Source: JABMPJ01 sp964345005 (GTDB taxonomy: Bacteria; Verrucomicrobiota; Kiritimatiellia; UBA8416; JABMPJ01). From it: a DNA stretch of 64,000 nucleotides. The notes beneath the pieces were generated by a model. The model ran no database searches, had not been told where the DNA came from, and worked only from the letters and a program-made list of their open reading frames with translations. The position numbers were made by a program, and so were the translations under genes. The DNA lies in contig CAYFPQ010000002.1 of NCBI GenBank assembly GCA_964345005.1, positions 1 through 64,000 on the forward strand, in the 5' to 3' direction. Of this stretch, positions 1-8,667 are shown one piece after another. The number at the start of each line of letters is the position of its first letter. The first letter of the stretch is position 1.

Positions 1-329
1 CTGTCTTTGCGGTTCACTCGGGACTGGTTGACGCGGCGGCGGTTGACAGCATTGTCTACGAGCATATGGTGGCGTCGGATCCTTCCCTCGAGGAGGAACT
101 CAAGGTCATTCACCGCTCACCATCATTCGGGATGCCGCCGCTGGTGGTCCCTGCCAACCTGCCGGATGAGCAGTTTGCCGCCATGCAAGACGTACTGCTG
201 AACATGCATACGGACGTGGAGGGGAGGCGCATCCTGGACTCACTGGGCTTCGACCGGTTCTTCCAGCCGCGTGATGAAGACTACGCAACGGTCCGAAGCC
301 TGCACGAGGCATGGTCAAGGCGTCCATGA
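1..329 (+). CDS. PhnD-like periplasmic oxyanion-binding protein, 3' part (partial)
   Basis: The reading frame is open from base 3, so this is the C-terminal ~108 residues of a gene cut by the window edge. The tail has the look of the phosphate/phosphite/phosphonate-binding (PhnD) superfamily: an LVVPANLPDEQ stretch, then a helix with LLNMHTDVEGRRILDSLGFDRFF. In arsenic-respiring bacteria such proteins (AioX or ArxX type) bind arsenic oxyanions and hand the signal to a kinase. Its stop overlaps the start of the following kinase (ATGA), and that kinase and its regulator sit upstream of an arsenate reductase operon. I therefore infer a role as periplasmic arsenic sensor. The N-terminus and signal peptide are outside the window. 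Confidence 0.72.
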   Translation, partial: VFAVHSGLVDAAAVDSIVYEHMVASDPSLEEELKVIHRSPSFGMPPLVVPANLPDEQFAAMQDVLLNMHTDVEGRRILDSLGFDRFFQPRDEDYATVRSLHEAWSRRP

Positions 330-1771
330 AGAGAACCGGCACACAGACGCATTGGCCGGCAAGAGCGGCGTGGGCGATCCTGTCCGTCCCCATCCTCGTA
401 AAGATGGTGGGGATCGGTACCGTGGTGGCGGCATGCTTCGGAACCATCACGTTTGTGCGGACACGTGACACTCTGAGAAGGAATCTCCATGCGTCCCTGA
501 CCACGCGAACGATCAACGAGGCGGAGTCACTCGCGGACTACCTGGCCCGCCCACTCAGTGTTCACGACATCGTGGCCGTCCGGCAGATTCTGGCGAAAAC
601 AACCGAGCGGCATGTGGATATACTGTACATCCTGGTCCGCGATCAGGCGGGCAACATTCTCACGCACACTTTTGACGGACCCGTTCCGGTCGAGCTGTTT
701 CCAATGCCAACATTCCGCTCGTTTCCGGACAGGGCTTTCCGAGTGGTCGATGCCGGGGAAGATGGGTTTATCTTTGAAACGCTACGGCCGGTGATGGACG
801 GGCGCGCCGGATACGTACAACTAGGGTACAGCCAGAAGATGATCGCCCGGGAGCTTGCCGCTCTCCGCAACACGATTCTCGCCAGCTTGGCAATTTGCGC
901 CGCGCTTGGGATTGGCCTGGCACTGCTCTTGTCGCTGGCGATCACGCATCCGGTCCACCGCCTCAACGACGCGGTTCAGCAGATCAGGCAACACAACCTG
1001 GATGCAAGAGCCACCGTAGTCTCCGCAGACGAAATCGGCAACCTGGCCACTGCATTCAACGATATGGCCGCAACGTTAGCGGAGAACGATAGAACGATCA
1101 GGGAGAAGGAAGAAGCGCGTGAAGCCCTCGTGCGGCAGATCATCACGACACAGGAACAGGAGCGAAAGAACATCTCCCGCGAGTTGCATGACCAGATAGG
1201 TCAGTCGCTATTGGCCTTACTGGTCGACATGAAATCGCAGAGCAGCGGAAATCACTGTGGGGATGCCTGCCCCGATCATCAGGAGAGCATCGAGGAGATC
1301 ATTGAAGAGGTGCGCCAGGTCAGCAAGGGAATGCACCCCTCGGTTCTTGATGACTATGGTCTGGATTCGGCGTTGCGGATCTACGCGAAAGATACGGCAG
1401 CCCGGCATAGCGTGCGAATCGATTACGAAGCAAACAGGCCCGAAGGCGACGACCGCCTTCCCGAAGCCGTTGAGGTCGCGCTCTACCGCATTGCGCAGGA
1501 GGCGATTACCAACGCGATTCGGCATGCGGAGCCAACGCATGTCAGTGTGATTCTGCTGATCGAGGGCAGCCAGGCTACGCTGCTCATTGAAGACGACGGC
1601 GTGGGATTTCGTACCGACCTCAGCGGTGCCGGCCGGGGGATGGGGCTGTTGAGCATGAACGAAAGATGCTCGCTCTTGGGGGGGAAGCTGGATATCACAT
1701 CCGAGGTAGGCGAAGGCACGACCGTACGTGCGCGCGTGCCATTGCAGCGTGAGACGGAGCATCAGACGTGA
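326..1771 (+). CDS. Membrane histidine kinase (NarX/HisKA_3 type), probable arsenic-oxyanion sensor kinase
   Basis: Sensor kinase of about 481 residues. There is a membrane helix near residues 16-43, a periplasmic region of ~135 residues and a second helix near 180-207. A HAMP segment follows, then a HisKA_3 dimerisation helix with the phospho-acceptor His near residue 288 (ISRELHDQIGQS). The HATPase shows N-box NAIRHA, DDGVGF and GRGMGLLSM. The ATG at 326 overlaps the upstream TGA as ATGA; an in-frame ATG at 311 is also possible. The gene ends in a GTGA overlap with the NarL-type regulator. The family and the phosphorelay are clear from sequence; arsenic as the signal is inferred from the neighbouring binding protein and reductase genes. 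Confidence 0.85.
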   Translation: MKRTGTQTHWPARAAWAILSVPILVKMVGIGTVVAACFGTITFVRTRDTLRRNLHASLTTRTINEAESLADYLARPLSVHDIVAVRQILAKTTERHVDILYILVRDQAGNILTHTFDGPVPVELFPMPTFRSFPDRAFRVVDAGEDGFIFETLRPVMDGRAGYVQLGYSQKMIARELAALRNTILASLAICAALGIGLALLLSLAITHPVHRLNDAVQQIRQHNLDARATVVSADEIGNLATAFNDMAATLAENDRTIREKEEAREALVRQIITTQEQERKNISRELHDQIGQSLLALLVDMKSQSSGNHCGDACPDHQESIEEIIEEVRQVSKGMHPSVLDDYGLDSALRIYAKDTAARHSVRIDYEANRPEGDDRLPEAVEVALYRIAQEAITNAIRHAEPTHVSVILLIEGSQATLLIEDDGVGFRTDLSGAGRGMGLLSMNERCSLLGGKLDITSEVGEGTTVRARVPLQRETEHQT

Positions 1772-2427
1772 AACCGACAAGACTATTCCTGACGGACGAC
1801 CATGCGATGTTTCGGAAAGCGATGCGTGTCTTCCTCGAGCAACAGCCCGACCTGAGCATAGTCGGCGAGGCGGGCTCAGGTGAAGATACGCTTGCGCAGG
1901 TTGAGGTCCACCGCCCGGATATCCTCCTGCTCGACATCAGCCTGCCTGATATCGCCGGCACCGTGGTGGCGCGCCGGGCCCTGAAGCGTGACCCCAATCT
2001 CCTTGTTATCGTACTTACGATGCACCAGGAGGAGTACTACGCGCAGGATATGATCCGTTTGGGTGTGAAAGGATTCGTGCTCAAGCGTTCGACTGGCGAC
2101 GAACTCCTGGAAGCTATCCACCGGGTCAGGGAGGGCGGCGTCTATTGGGACAAGTCAATCATTGACGATGCGGTCTCCTCGTTTGCCGGCACGCCGCGCA
2201 AAGAGGAGCTCGCCCCGGGTCTTGACGAACTCACCGTGCGAGAGCGGGAGATCTGCCGACTGCTCGCTCATGGGCACACAAACGGCGAGGTCGCCTCGCT
2301 ACTGAACATCTCCATCCGAACGGTCCAGACCCACCGGCAACACATCATGGGCAAACTGGAGATCTCCGGCCGGGCAGAACTGGTAGCGTTCGCCATACGC
2401 AGCGGATTATTCACTCCCTCGCAGTGA
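1768..2427 (+). CDS. NarL/FixJ-family response regulator
   Basis: Response regulator of 219 residues with a receiver domain at ~1-120 (acidic pair near 10-11, phospho-acceptor Asp56 in LLLDISLP, Lys in VLKRST) and a LuxR-type helix-turn-helix at ~150-215 (LTVREREICRLL...). It uses a GTG start that overlaps the kinase stop by four bases, so the pair is probably translationally coupled. By family it would bind promoters as a dimer after phosphorylation. The nearest target is the cytochrome and reductase operon starting about 400 bases downstream, which I infer is activated when the binding protein senses arsenic. Confidence 0.88.
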   Translation: MKPTRLFLTDDHAMFRKAMRVFLEQQPDLSIVGEAGSGEDTLAQVEVHRPDILLLDISLPDIAGTVVARRALKRDPNLLVIVLTMHQEEYYAQDMIRLGVKGFVLKRSTGDELLEAIHRVREGGVYWDKSIIDDAVSSFAGTPRKEELAPGLDELTVREREICRLLAHGHTNGEVASLLNISIRTVQTHRQHIMGKLEISGRAELVAFAIRSGLFTPSQ

Positions 2428-2828
2428 CACACCTGATTCGCCCTGTTGTGGACAGGGCAGCGTTCTGCCCTGCGTATCGTGGATTCCATCCGTATTTTGT
2501 ACGGACACGTTTTTCCCGATAAATCGGCACTTCAGACGGATGCAGGGCTTGGCGTATCTGTGGCACCATTTCACCATCGGAAAAGGAACCTGATGGTGAA
2601 ACTAAGACGGCCAAGCCGGCGCAAAACGCAGCCACACTTGCACTCACGACCCCGAATTGTACTCATCATCAGCAGCGACCCTGAATGGCTGGCGTATGCT
2701 TGACACATTGAGGCAAGATCCCGTGACCCGCAACATGGTGGCCCTGGCAACAGGCGACATTGCTCCTATCCAGCCCCGCCCCGTCATTCGAGGAGAACGC
2801 CTGCCTGCCTGAACCGGCCGCTGGAACA
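2428..2828 (+). promoter_or_regulatory. Intergenic region upstream of the arr-type operon
   Basis: About 400 bases without a convincing gene. It opens with a hairpin at 2453-2472 and should contain the promoter and regulator sites for the cytochrome operon. A short reading frame from 2593 (start preceded by an AAAAGGAA-like site) encodes about 36 residues, ending in RIVLIISSDPEWLAYA. That resembles the first strand of a receiver domain and may be a decayed gene. No clear -35/-10 or -24/-12 element was found by eye. Confidence 0.3.
2453..2472 (+). terminator. Hairpin after the response regulator gene
   Basis: Perfect 8-base stem CAGGGCAG / CTGCCCTG with a CGTT loop, 25 bases after the regulator stop. 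No T-run follows, so it may be a weak or factor-assisted terminator or simply an mRNA 3'-end stabiliser. Confidence 0.4.
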
Positions 2829-4340
2829 ATGGAACGTGGAGCGACCTTGAAGAAGCCCAGAGAAGAACGGACTCAGTTGCAGCCGGCCGGACCGGTCGGG
2901 CGTTGCATACTGCGTCTGCTTGACCACATCAGGCGTCAGTGGTGGCTGTTCATCATTGGCGTGGTATGTATCCTGGGGGCGCTCCTCGTTGGTACTGAGT
3001 ACGCCACGTCGCGTCCATCGTTCTGCGGAAGCTGCCACATCATGGACACTTACCACGCCACCTGGGAGGAATCCGAGCACGGGAAAGAAGGTGTAACGTG
3101 CGTGGCCTGCCACTACCCACCGGGCGAACACCATACGTTGCGAGCCAAGTTCAAAGGCTTGGGACAGCTTTTTTCATACTTGGGGACGGGTACCAAGATT
3201 GTTCACCAGGCGACATACGTGAACGACGCCAGCTGCATGGTCGCCGGCTGCCATACTCTCGACGAGGAGTCCGAGACAGGCGAATGGGTAACCAAGGAAG
3301 TTAGATTCCCGATGCGCGAAGAAGAGGATGGCACGCTGTCGACGGTTCCGTACGTTCACAAGACCCATTTCGAAAAGGGAAACTGGATTGAAGGGCAGGA
3401 GAAGCACTGCAGCATATGCCATCGTCATGAATCCTCCAAACATCACATGGAGGTAACGGCCAAGACGTGCAATCTCTGCCACTTCAAGAACATGGAACTC
3501 AATGAGGGGCGGGCCAAGTGTTCGTTGTGTCACACGATACCCGAGAAGCCCTTCAAGGATGAGGTCACGGGTAGTGAGGAAATCGTAACGCACAGTGTAC
3601 TGGAGCAAAGGGGGGTTGCCTGTTCTTCCTGTCACCTCCACCACGTTAGGGGCACTGGCAGCATAGACCGGAACCACTGCCTGGAGTGCCACGAAGACGA
3701 CCCGGACATCATGGCCAAATGGCATGACGCAAAGTCCATGCACGAGAAGCATGTGCCGACCCAGGCCGCACACTGTTTCAGTTGCCACGAAACCATCGGG
3801 CACGGAAAACCGCCCGAAGGGCTTGACCACTACGATGCGGCCCTGGGCGACTGCAAAGCCTGTCATGCCACACCCCATCACAACAAGCGACTGCTCCTTG
3901 CAGGCATCGGTGGCCAAGGCGTGGAGAAGCCCATGCCGATCAAACATCACGATGTTGAGATGGGGTGCCGGGCCTGCCACATAGTGGATGCGGTTGATGC
4001 CAAGGGCAGAGGCAAGAAGGTTGCGACAGCCAGTGTCTGCATCAACTGTCACTCTCAGAAAGAGGGGCTACTGATAGAGAAATGGAAGGGCGACGTGAAC
4101 GAGATTGTTGAAGAAGCCGTGGCATATGAGCAAGACGCGCTGAAGGCGCTGGCACAGGCACGTGGAACCTTGCCTGACGACACACTGGTGAGATCTGAAA
4201 CATTGATCAGAGACGGGCAACAGAACCTAACGATCGTGAAGGCGGGCGGCGGGGTCCACAACAAGAAGTATGCTGCACTCCTTCTGGATATCGCGATTGA
4301 GTATTTCGAAGATGCGATTGCCGAGCTCGAAACCGAGTAG
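2829..4340 (+). CDS. Membrane-anchored 12-heme c-type cytochrome (NapC/NirT-like N-terminus)
   Basis: About 503 residues. One membrane helix (residues ~38-58) is followed by TSRPSFCGSCH, a NapC/NirT-like first heme site. I count eleven CXXCH motifs (from C66-H70 on) plus one CX4CH motif (CMVAGCH), so up to twelve hemes. NapC-family proteins oxidise menaquinol and pass electrons to periplasmic reductases. The gene directly precedes the arrA-like gene, so I infer it is the electron donor in place of the NrfD-type ArrC or the tetraheme CymA. The C-terminal ~90 residues lack hemes and look helical. The chosen ATG lies 23 codons into a longer frame that opens with TTG at 2760. Heme content and anchor are seen directly; the partner is inferred. 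Confidence 0.85.
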   Translation: MERGATLKKPREERTQLQPAGPVGRCILRLLDHIRRQWWLFIIGVVCILGALLVGTEYATSRPSFCGSCHIMDTYHATWEESEHGKEGVTCVACHYPPGEHHTLRAKFKGLGQLFSYLGTGTKIVHQATYVNDASCMVAGCHTLDEESETGEWVTKEVRFPMREEEDGTLSTVPYVHKTHFEKGNWIEGQEKHCSICHRHESSKHHMEVTAKTCNLCHFKNMELNEGRAKCSLCHTIPEKPFKDEVTGSEEIVTHSVLEQRGVACSSCHLHHVRGTGSIDRNHCLECHEDDPDIMAKWHDAKSMHEKHVPTQAAHCFSCHETIGHGKPPEGLDHYDAALGDCKACHATPHHNKRLLLAGIGGQGVEKPMPIKHHDVEMGCRACHIVDAVDAKGRGKKVATASVCINCHSQKEGLLIEKWKGDVNEIVEEAVAYEQDALKALAQARGTLPDDTLVRSETLIRDGQQNLTIVKAGGGVHNKKYAALLLDIAIEYFEDAIAELETE

Positions 4341-4387
4341 GCATTCGGGGATTGCGCAGAGACACTGAAACATAGAAGGAGGGCAGG

Positions 4388-6919
4388 ATGAAGCTGTCGA
4401 GAAGAGGGTTCATGAAGTTGACGTCAGCTGCATGTGGAGCCGCCGCGGTCTACGGGCCGAAGCTGAACGCGCTTGCCGCAGTGGAAGGCGGCGGGGAAGG
4501 CAGCACAGGGCGCTGGCTGCCGACGACATGCCAGGGATGCACCACATGGTGTCCGGCTGAGGTCTTCGTGCAGGATGGCCGTGCCGTAAGAGTCAAAGGC
4601 AATCGCCATTCGAAACAGAATGAGGGCACTCTCTGCCCGAAGTCACACATTGGCCTGCAGGAACTCTATGATCCTGACCGCATCAAGACGCCCATGAAGC
4701 GGACCAACCCCAAGAAGGGCAAAGGGATCGACCCCAAGTTTGTGCCCATCTCGTGGGACGAAGCCCTTGATACGATCGCCGACCGCATGATGCAATTGCG
4801 CAAGAGCGGCGAGACACACAAGTTCCTCCTGCTGCGCGGTCGCTACACCTACATGCGAGACACGCTCTACGGGGCATTGCCCAAGGTGTTCGGTTCACCG
4901 AACGGCATCTCTCACAGCGCCATCTGTGCCGAAGCCGAGAAGTTTGGTTCGTTCTATACGGCAGGCAACTGGTCCTACCGGGACTACGACCTCTCGAAGA
5001 CGAAGTATGCCATCTTCTGGGGGTGTGATCCGGTCAGCAGCAACCGGATGATCCCGGCGACCATCAAGCGGCTGGGTAATGTGCTCGATCAGGCCACCGT
5101 GGCGGTTGTGGACCCGAAACTGAACGCCTCATCCGCCAAGGCGCAGGAATGGCTACCGGTCAAGCCAGGGGAAGACGGAGCGCTTGCCTCGGCCCTGGCT
5201 CACGTCATTCTTGTGAAGGGGCTCTGGAGCAAGGAGTTCGTCGGCGACTTCAAGGAAAAGAAGAATCTCTTCAAGGCGGGGGACAGCGTCGATGAGGCCG
5301 CCTTCGAAGAGAAAGAGACCAACGGTCTTATCAAGTGGTGGAACCTGGAACTGAAGGACAAGACGCCGGCATGGGCCGCGAAGGTCACACTCATACCTGA
5401 GGAACAGATTGTCCGCGTGGCCACCGGGCTCGGGAAGGCAGCGCCGAATGCCATGGTCTGGATGGGGCCCGGGGCGGCTATGCACGTCCGGGGCGGCTAC
5501 TCCGCGATGGCTGTACACGCGTTGAACGGTCTCGTCGGCTGCATAGACAATGAAGGCGGCGTACTCGCAAGCGCGAGCATTCCTGTGAAGAAGATACCGA
5601 GCTACTCCGCGTACCAGGATGAGCTATCGCTGAAAAACACAAAGCAGAAGAAGATCGATCAGCGCGGGTACAAAGCATTCCCGGCCATAAAGAAGGGCAA
5701 ACCCGGGAGCGCCGTTGTCACGAACAACACGGCCAACGCGATCCTGCAGAAGGATCCCTACGACATCAAGGTGACCATCGGCTACATGAACAACTTTGTC
5801 TTCTCCAACACCGGTGCCGACCGCTGGGAGAAGGCGATGGCACAGATGCCGTTCTTTGCCGACATCACGGTCAACGCGTCGGAGATGACGCAGTTTGCCG
5901 ACATTGTCCTGCCGGCCAGGATCACGATGTTCGAGAAACTTGGCTACGTTAAGACCAAGGCGAACCGGTATGCCACGGCGACGCTGGTGCAGCCGATCGT
6001 CAACCCCATGTGGGATGCCAAGATGGACGAAACCGAGATCCCGTGGTTGATCGCAGAGAAGCTGAGCGCCAGGGGCTTCCCCAATCTCCTGGATTACTTC
6101 ACCAAGGAGTACAAGGACCCGGAGACGGGCAAGGAGCCGACCAATGGGCTCGAGTTCACTGAGCATTCGCTCAAGATCCAGACCGCACCGCTGTGGGACG
6201 GAAAGAAAGACGTCGGGGGCGACAAGATCAACGGGTGGGAAGCGTTCAAGCAGCGGGGAATGTGGAACTCCTCACCGTACAAGTACAAGAAGCGCTGGGG
6301 CGGCCACTTCAAAACCGCCACGCACAAGTTCGAGTTCTACTCGGAGACGTTGAAGAAGGCGCTCACGGCCCACGCCGAGAAGCACGGAACCACGGTTGAC
6401 GACATCATGAAGGTCACCAACTACGAGGCGAGAGGCGAGCTGGCCTTTGTGCCGCACTACGAGGCCCCGGTCAGACACGGTAGCGTCAAGGACTACCCGT
6501 TCACGTTCATAGACTTCAAGTCCAAGCTGAACCGCGAGGGCCGGAGCCAGAACTGTCCGTGGTACCACGAGTTCAAGAAGCTGGACGTGGGTGACAGGAG
6601 CTGGGCCGACGTGCTGCAGATCAACCCGGATGATGCCGCGAAACTGGGCATTAAGGATGGCGACAGGATCAAGGTGACCTCGGTCAACGCCAGCATTGAA
6701 GTGAAAGCCAAGCTCTGGGAAGGCGTCCGTCCGGGCACGGCCGCAAAGTGCTACGGGCAGGGACACTGGGCGTATGGTCGCGTCGCCGCCGGCGACTTCG
6801 GCAAGGCGCTCCCGAAGGGAGGCAACAACAACCTGCTGATGCCGGATGACTACGAGCGACTCAGCGGAAGTACGGTGAGAAACGGTGGGTTCACCGGCGT
6901 CAAGATCGCCAAAATCTAA
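4388..6919 (+). CDS. arrA: Respiratory arsenate reductase catalytic subunit (ArrA-like molybdopterin oxidoreductase)
   Basis: 843 residues, close to known ArrA length (~850). A Tat signal (SRRGFMK, residues 4-10) directs export of the folded enzyme. A [4Fe-4S] site is at C48-X2-C51-X3-C55-X27-C83. The sequence RGRY (Arg152, Tyr153) followed by HSAICAEAEK places His176, Ser177, Cys180 (molybdenum ligand) and Lys185. These are at a constant offset of 13 from Arg165, Tyr166, His189, Ser190, Cys193 and Lys198 of Shewanella ANA-3 ArrA, as I recall that structure. ArxA arsenite oxidases carry a GRGWG-type motif instead of RGRY. A strong RBS (GGAGGG) precedes the ATG. The enzyme would reduce arsenate to arsenite in the periplasm using bis-MGD. 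A related reductase with another substrate cannot be excluded. Confidence 0.85.
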   Translation: MKLSRRGFMKLTSAACGAAAVYGPKLNALAAVEGGGEGSTGRWLPTTCQGCTTWCPAEVFVQDGRAVRVKGNRHSKQNEGTLCPKSHIGLQELYDPDRIKTPMKRTNPKKGKGIDPKFVPISWDEALDTIADRMMQLRKSGETHKFLLLRGRYTYMRDTLYGALPKVFGSPNGISHSAICAEAEKFGSFYTAGNWSYRDYDLSKTKYAIFWGCDPVSSNRMIPATIKRLGNVLDQATVAVVDPKLNASSAKAQEWLPVKPGEDGALASALAHVILVKGLWSKEFVGDFKEKKNLFKAGDSVDEAAFEEKETNGLIKWWNLELKDKTPAWAAKVTLIPEEQIVRVATGLGKAAPNAMVWMGPGAAMHVRGGYSAMAVHALNGLVGCIDNEGGVLASASIPVKKIPSYSAYQDELSLKNTKQKKIDQRGYKAFPAIKKGKPGSAVVTNNTANAILQKDPYDIKVTIGYMNNFVFSNTGADRWEKAMAQMPFFADITVNASEMTQFADIVLPARITMFEKLGYVKTKANRYATATLVQPIVNPMWDAKMDETEIPWLIAEKLSARGFPNLLDYFTKEYKDPETGKEPTNGLEFTEHSLKIQTAPLWDGKKDVGGDKINGWEAFKQRGMWNSSPYKYKKRWGGHFKTATHKFEFYSETLKKALTAHAEKHGTTVDDIMKVTNYEARGELAFVPHYEAPVRHGSVKDYPFTFIDFKSKLNREGRSQNCPWYHEFKKLDVGDRSWADVLQINPDDAAKLGIKDGDRIKVTSVNASIEVKAKLWEGVRPGTAAKCYGQGHWAYGRVAAGDFGKALPKGGNNNLLMPDDYERLSGSTVRNGGFTGVKIAKI

Positions 6920-6938
6920 CTGAAAGGACCGGTATATT

Positions 6939-7778
6939 ATGGCTACGAAGCGATTCGCGATGGTAATCGACTTGCAGAAGTGCGTGGGCTGCGGAGCCTG
7001 CGCGCTGGCCTGCAAGACCGAGAACAACACCCAGGCACGAACCAAGGGGCATACGTTCAACTGGGCCGATTTCGCCATTGAGGCGAAAGGTAAGTTCCCC
7101 AATATCGAGTACGTGAACCGTCCCGTGCTCTGCAATCACTGTGATAAGCCGAAATGCCTCGAGGGTTGCCCTGAACCCCGGGCGCTGTACAAGACAGAAG
7201 ACGGTATCACGATGTACAACCAGAGATACTGCATCCAGTGCCGGAAGTGTTTTTCGACAAATGGGTGCCCCTACAGCTCGGAGGATGTCGAAAAGGAGAA
7301 GACGGCATACACGGTACTGAGCTTCAATGAGGTCGGTGACGACACGCATGCAAGCTCTTACGACAAGAGCACTGCCATAGCCGGGGGCACGTGCTCCGGA
7401 GCGGAGATCGCCAAGAAGGCCGGCGCCGTTCCCCCGTCGAAACACGCCTATACCTACCGGGATCGCGAGTCACCGGAAGAAGGCCAGAAATCACGGGGCA
7501 AGGGCAAGCTGGCAGACGTTCGGAAGGACGGCTGGGTCGAGAAGTGCCACTTCTGCATCCACCGGGTCAGGAATGGTGAGGACCCCTATTGTGTCGCATC
7601 GTGCCCCGCCAAGGCGCGCGTATTTGGCGACCGCAACGATCCCGGTAGCGAGGTAAGCAAACTGCTCAAGAAGTACAAGGCATCACGGTTGAAGAACAAC
7701 CGGGGCGAGCTTCTGGCCGACGGCGAAGAGGGAACCGGCCCGAATGTCTTCTACATCAGGGCATACAAGAAGGCCTGA
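6939..7778 (+). CDS. arrB: Respiratory arsenate reductase iron-sulfur subunit (ArrB-like)
   Basis: 279 residues with sixteen cysteines in four ferredoxin-like groups: C15-C25, C65-C77, C98-C110 and C203-C222. Four [4Fe-4S] clusters are expected, as in the DmsB/ArrB electron-transfer family. It has no signal peptide of its own, so it is presumably co-exported with the Tat-bearing catalytic subunit. It starts 19 bases after arrA with an AAAGGA ribosome site. The insertion between the third and fourth groups (~111-200) makes it longer than the ~234 residues I recall for Shewanella ArrB. The C-terminal GTGPNVFYIRAY is typical of this family. It would relay electrons from the multiheme cytochrome to the molybdenum site. 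Confidence 0.86.
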   Translation: MATKRFAMVIDLQKCVGCGACALACKTENNTQARTKGHTFNWADFAIEAKGKFPNIEYVNRPVLCNHCDKPKCLEGCPEPRALYKTEDGITMYNQRYCIQCRKCFSTNGCPYSSEDVEKEKTAYTVLSFNEVGDDTHASSYDKSTAIAGGTCSGAEIAKKAGAVPPSKHAYTYRDRESPEEGQKSRGKGKLADVRKDGWVEKCHFCIHRVRNGEDPYCVASCPAKARVFGDRNDPGSEVSKLLKKYKASRLKNNRGELLADGEEGTGPNVFYIRAYKKA

Positions 7779-7801
7779 ACGTGGTGCGAGCCATTCCTGT
7801 T

Positions 7802-7841
7802 GCGCCGTGGCGGCGGAACATGGGCCCCCCGCCACGGGCGC
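7802..7841 (+). other. GC-rich hairpin between arrB and the chaperone gene
   Basis: Arms GCGCCGTGGCGG (7802-7813) and CCGCCACGGGCGC (7829-7841) pair with a single bulge. It lies between the arrB stop (7778) and the chaperone ATG (7857) and has no T-run. It could protect the upstream mRNA and set a lower level for the chaperone. Confidence 0.4.
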
Positions 7842-7856
7842 GGATAGAGGATAGCT

Positions 7857-8504
7857 ATGGTCGAGGTGAAGACTGAACAGGTTGAGCGCAGGAAGCGACA
7901 GGAGAATGCCCTGCGGCTTCTTGCGGCCTGTTTCTATGAGCCCGATAAGGCACTGCTCATGCAGGAGAAGCTCTGCACGCACCTGCGCGAATGCCTGGAC
8001 GCGGTCTGCCCGCAGGCCATCGGCTTTGTCGACGCCATGGAGCAGGCCATGGACGGTTGCTCCGATGAGGACCTCAAAGTCGCGTATGCCAAGCTCTTTG
8101 TCGGCCCCTTTTCGTTGGCCGCGGCCCCCTATGGGTCGGTCTATATCGATGAAGGTCGACGCGTCATGGGGGACTCCACGATGGACGTGATCTCGTGGTA
8201 CGAACGGGAAGGGCTCACCCGCAGTGGCGACTGCAAGGACCTCCCCGACCACATCGCCGTCGAACTGGAGTTCATGAGCTACCTGATAGCCAAAGAAATT
8301 GCCGCCCTTGAAGCTGGCGACACAGACACGGCGAAAGCGTATGCGGCAAAGCAGCGTTCGTTTGCATCCGAACTGGTCTGCCCGTGGGTCCCGGAGTTTT
8401 GCGAGAGAATCAGACAGGCCACGGAAAATGAGTTCTACACGGCACTTTCTGACTGTGCCGCGGCTATCATTGGCCCGTCGCTCTACTCGCGAGGCGGCGA
8501 TTGA
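7857..8504 (+). CDS. TorD/DmsD-family redox-enzyme maturation chaperone (ArrD-like)
   Basis: 215 residues, all helical in appearance, with the family pattern of an N-terminal LRLLAACFYEPDK helix, a central AKLFVGPF...APYGSVY segment and a DHIAVELEFMSYL helix. TorD-type proteins bind the Tat signal of a molybdoenzyme and hold it for cofactor loading before export. Its place directly after arrA and arrB points to ArrA as the client. Start ATG at 7857 has GAGGATAG upstream. Cytoplasmic; no signal peptide. Confidence 0.82.
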   Translation: MVEVKTEQVERRKRQENALRLLAACFYEPDKALLMQEKLCTHLRECLDAVCPQAIGFVDAMEQAMDGCSDEDLKVAYAKLFVGPFSLAAAPYGSVYIDEGRRVMGDSTMDVISWYEREGLTRSGDCKDLPDHIAVELEFMSYLIAKEIAALEAGDTDTAKAYAAKQRSFASELVCPWVPEFCERIRQATENEFYTALSDCAAAIIGPSLYSRGGD

Positions 8505-8667
8505 CTCATGTCGTATTGCATCTGCGCGGACACAAGACAAGGAGGACACTACATGACAGTATGGTGACGCACACGGACAACGCTCGATTGCCATCCACAT
8601 TAGAAGACACCTCGAACGACAGACAGCAAACCAACAGAAGTCTAGAACTAGATACAGGGAGGCACGG

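Noticed and set aside
2446..2703. 85-residue open frame between the regulator and cytochrome genes
   Set aside because: TTG start, hairpin inside its first codons and no protein-like pattern before residue ~50. Only the short tail from 2593 is kept as a weak note.
2738..2763. TGGCA...TTGC pair before the cytochrome gene as a sigma-54 promoter
   Set aside because: The GG and GC are fourteen bases apart, not the required ten.
4388..6919. Arsenite oxidase ArxA or polysulfide/thiosulfate reductase as identity
   Set aside because: RGRY and the HS...C....K spacing match ArrA, and the ArxA-type GRGWG motif is absent. It still needs a tree.
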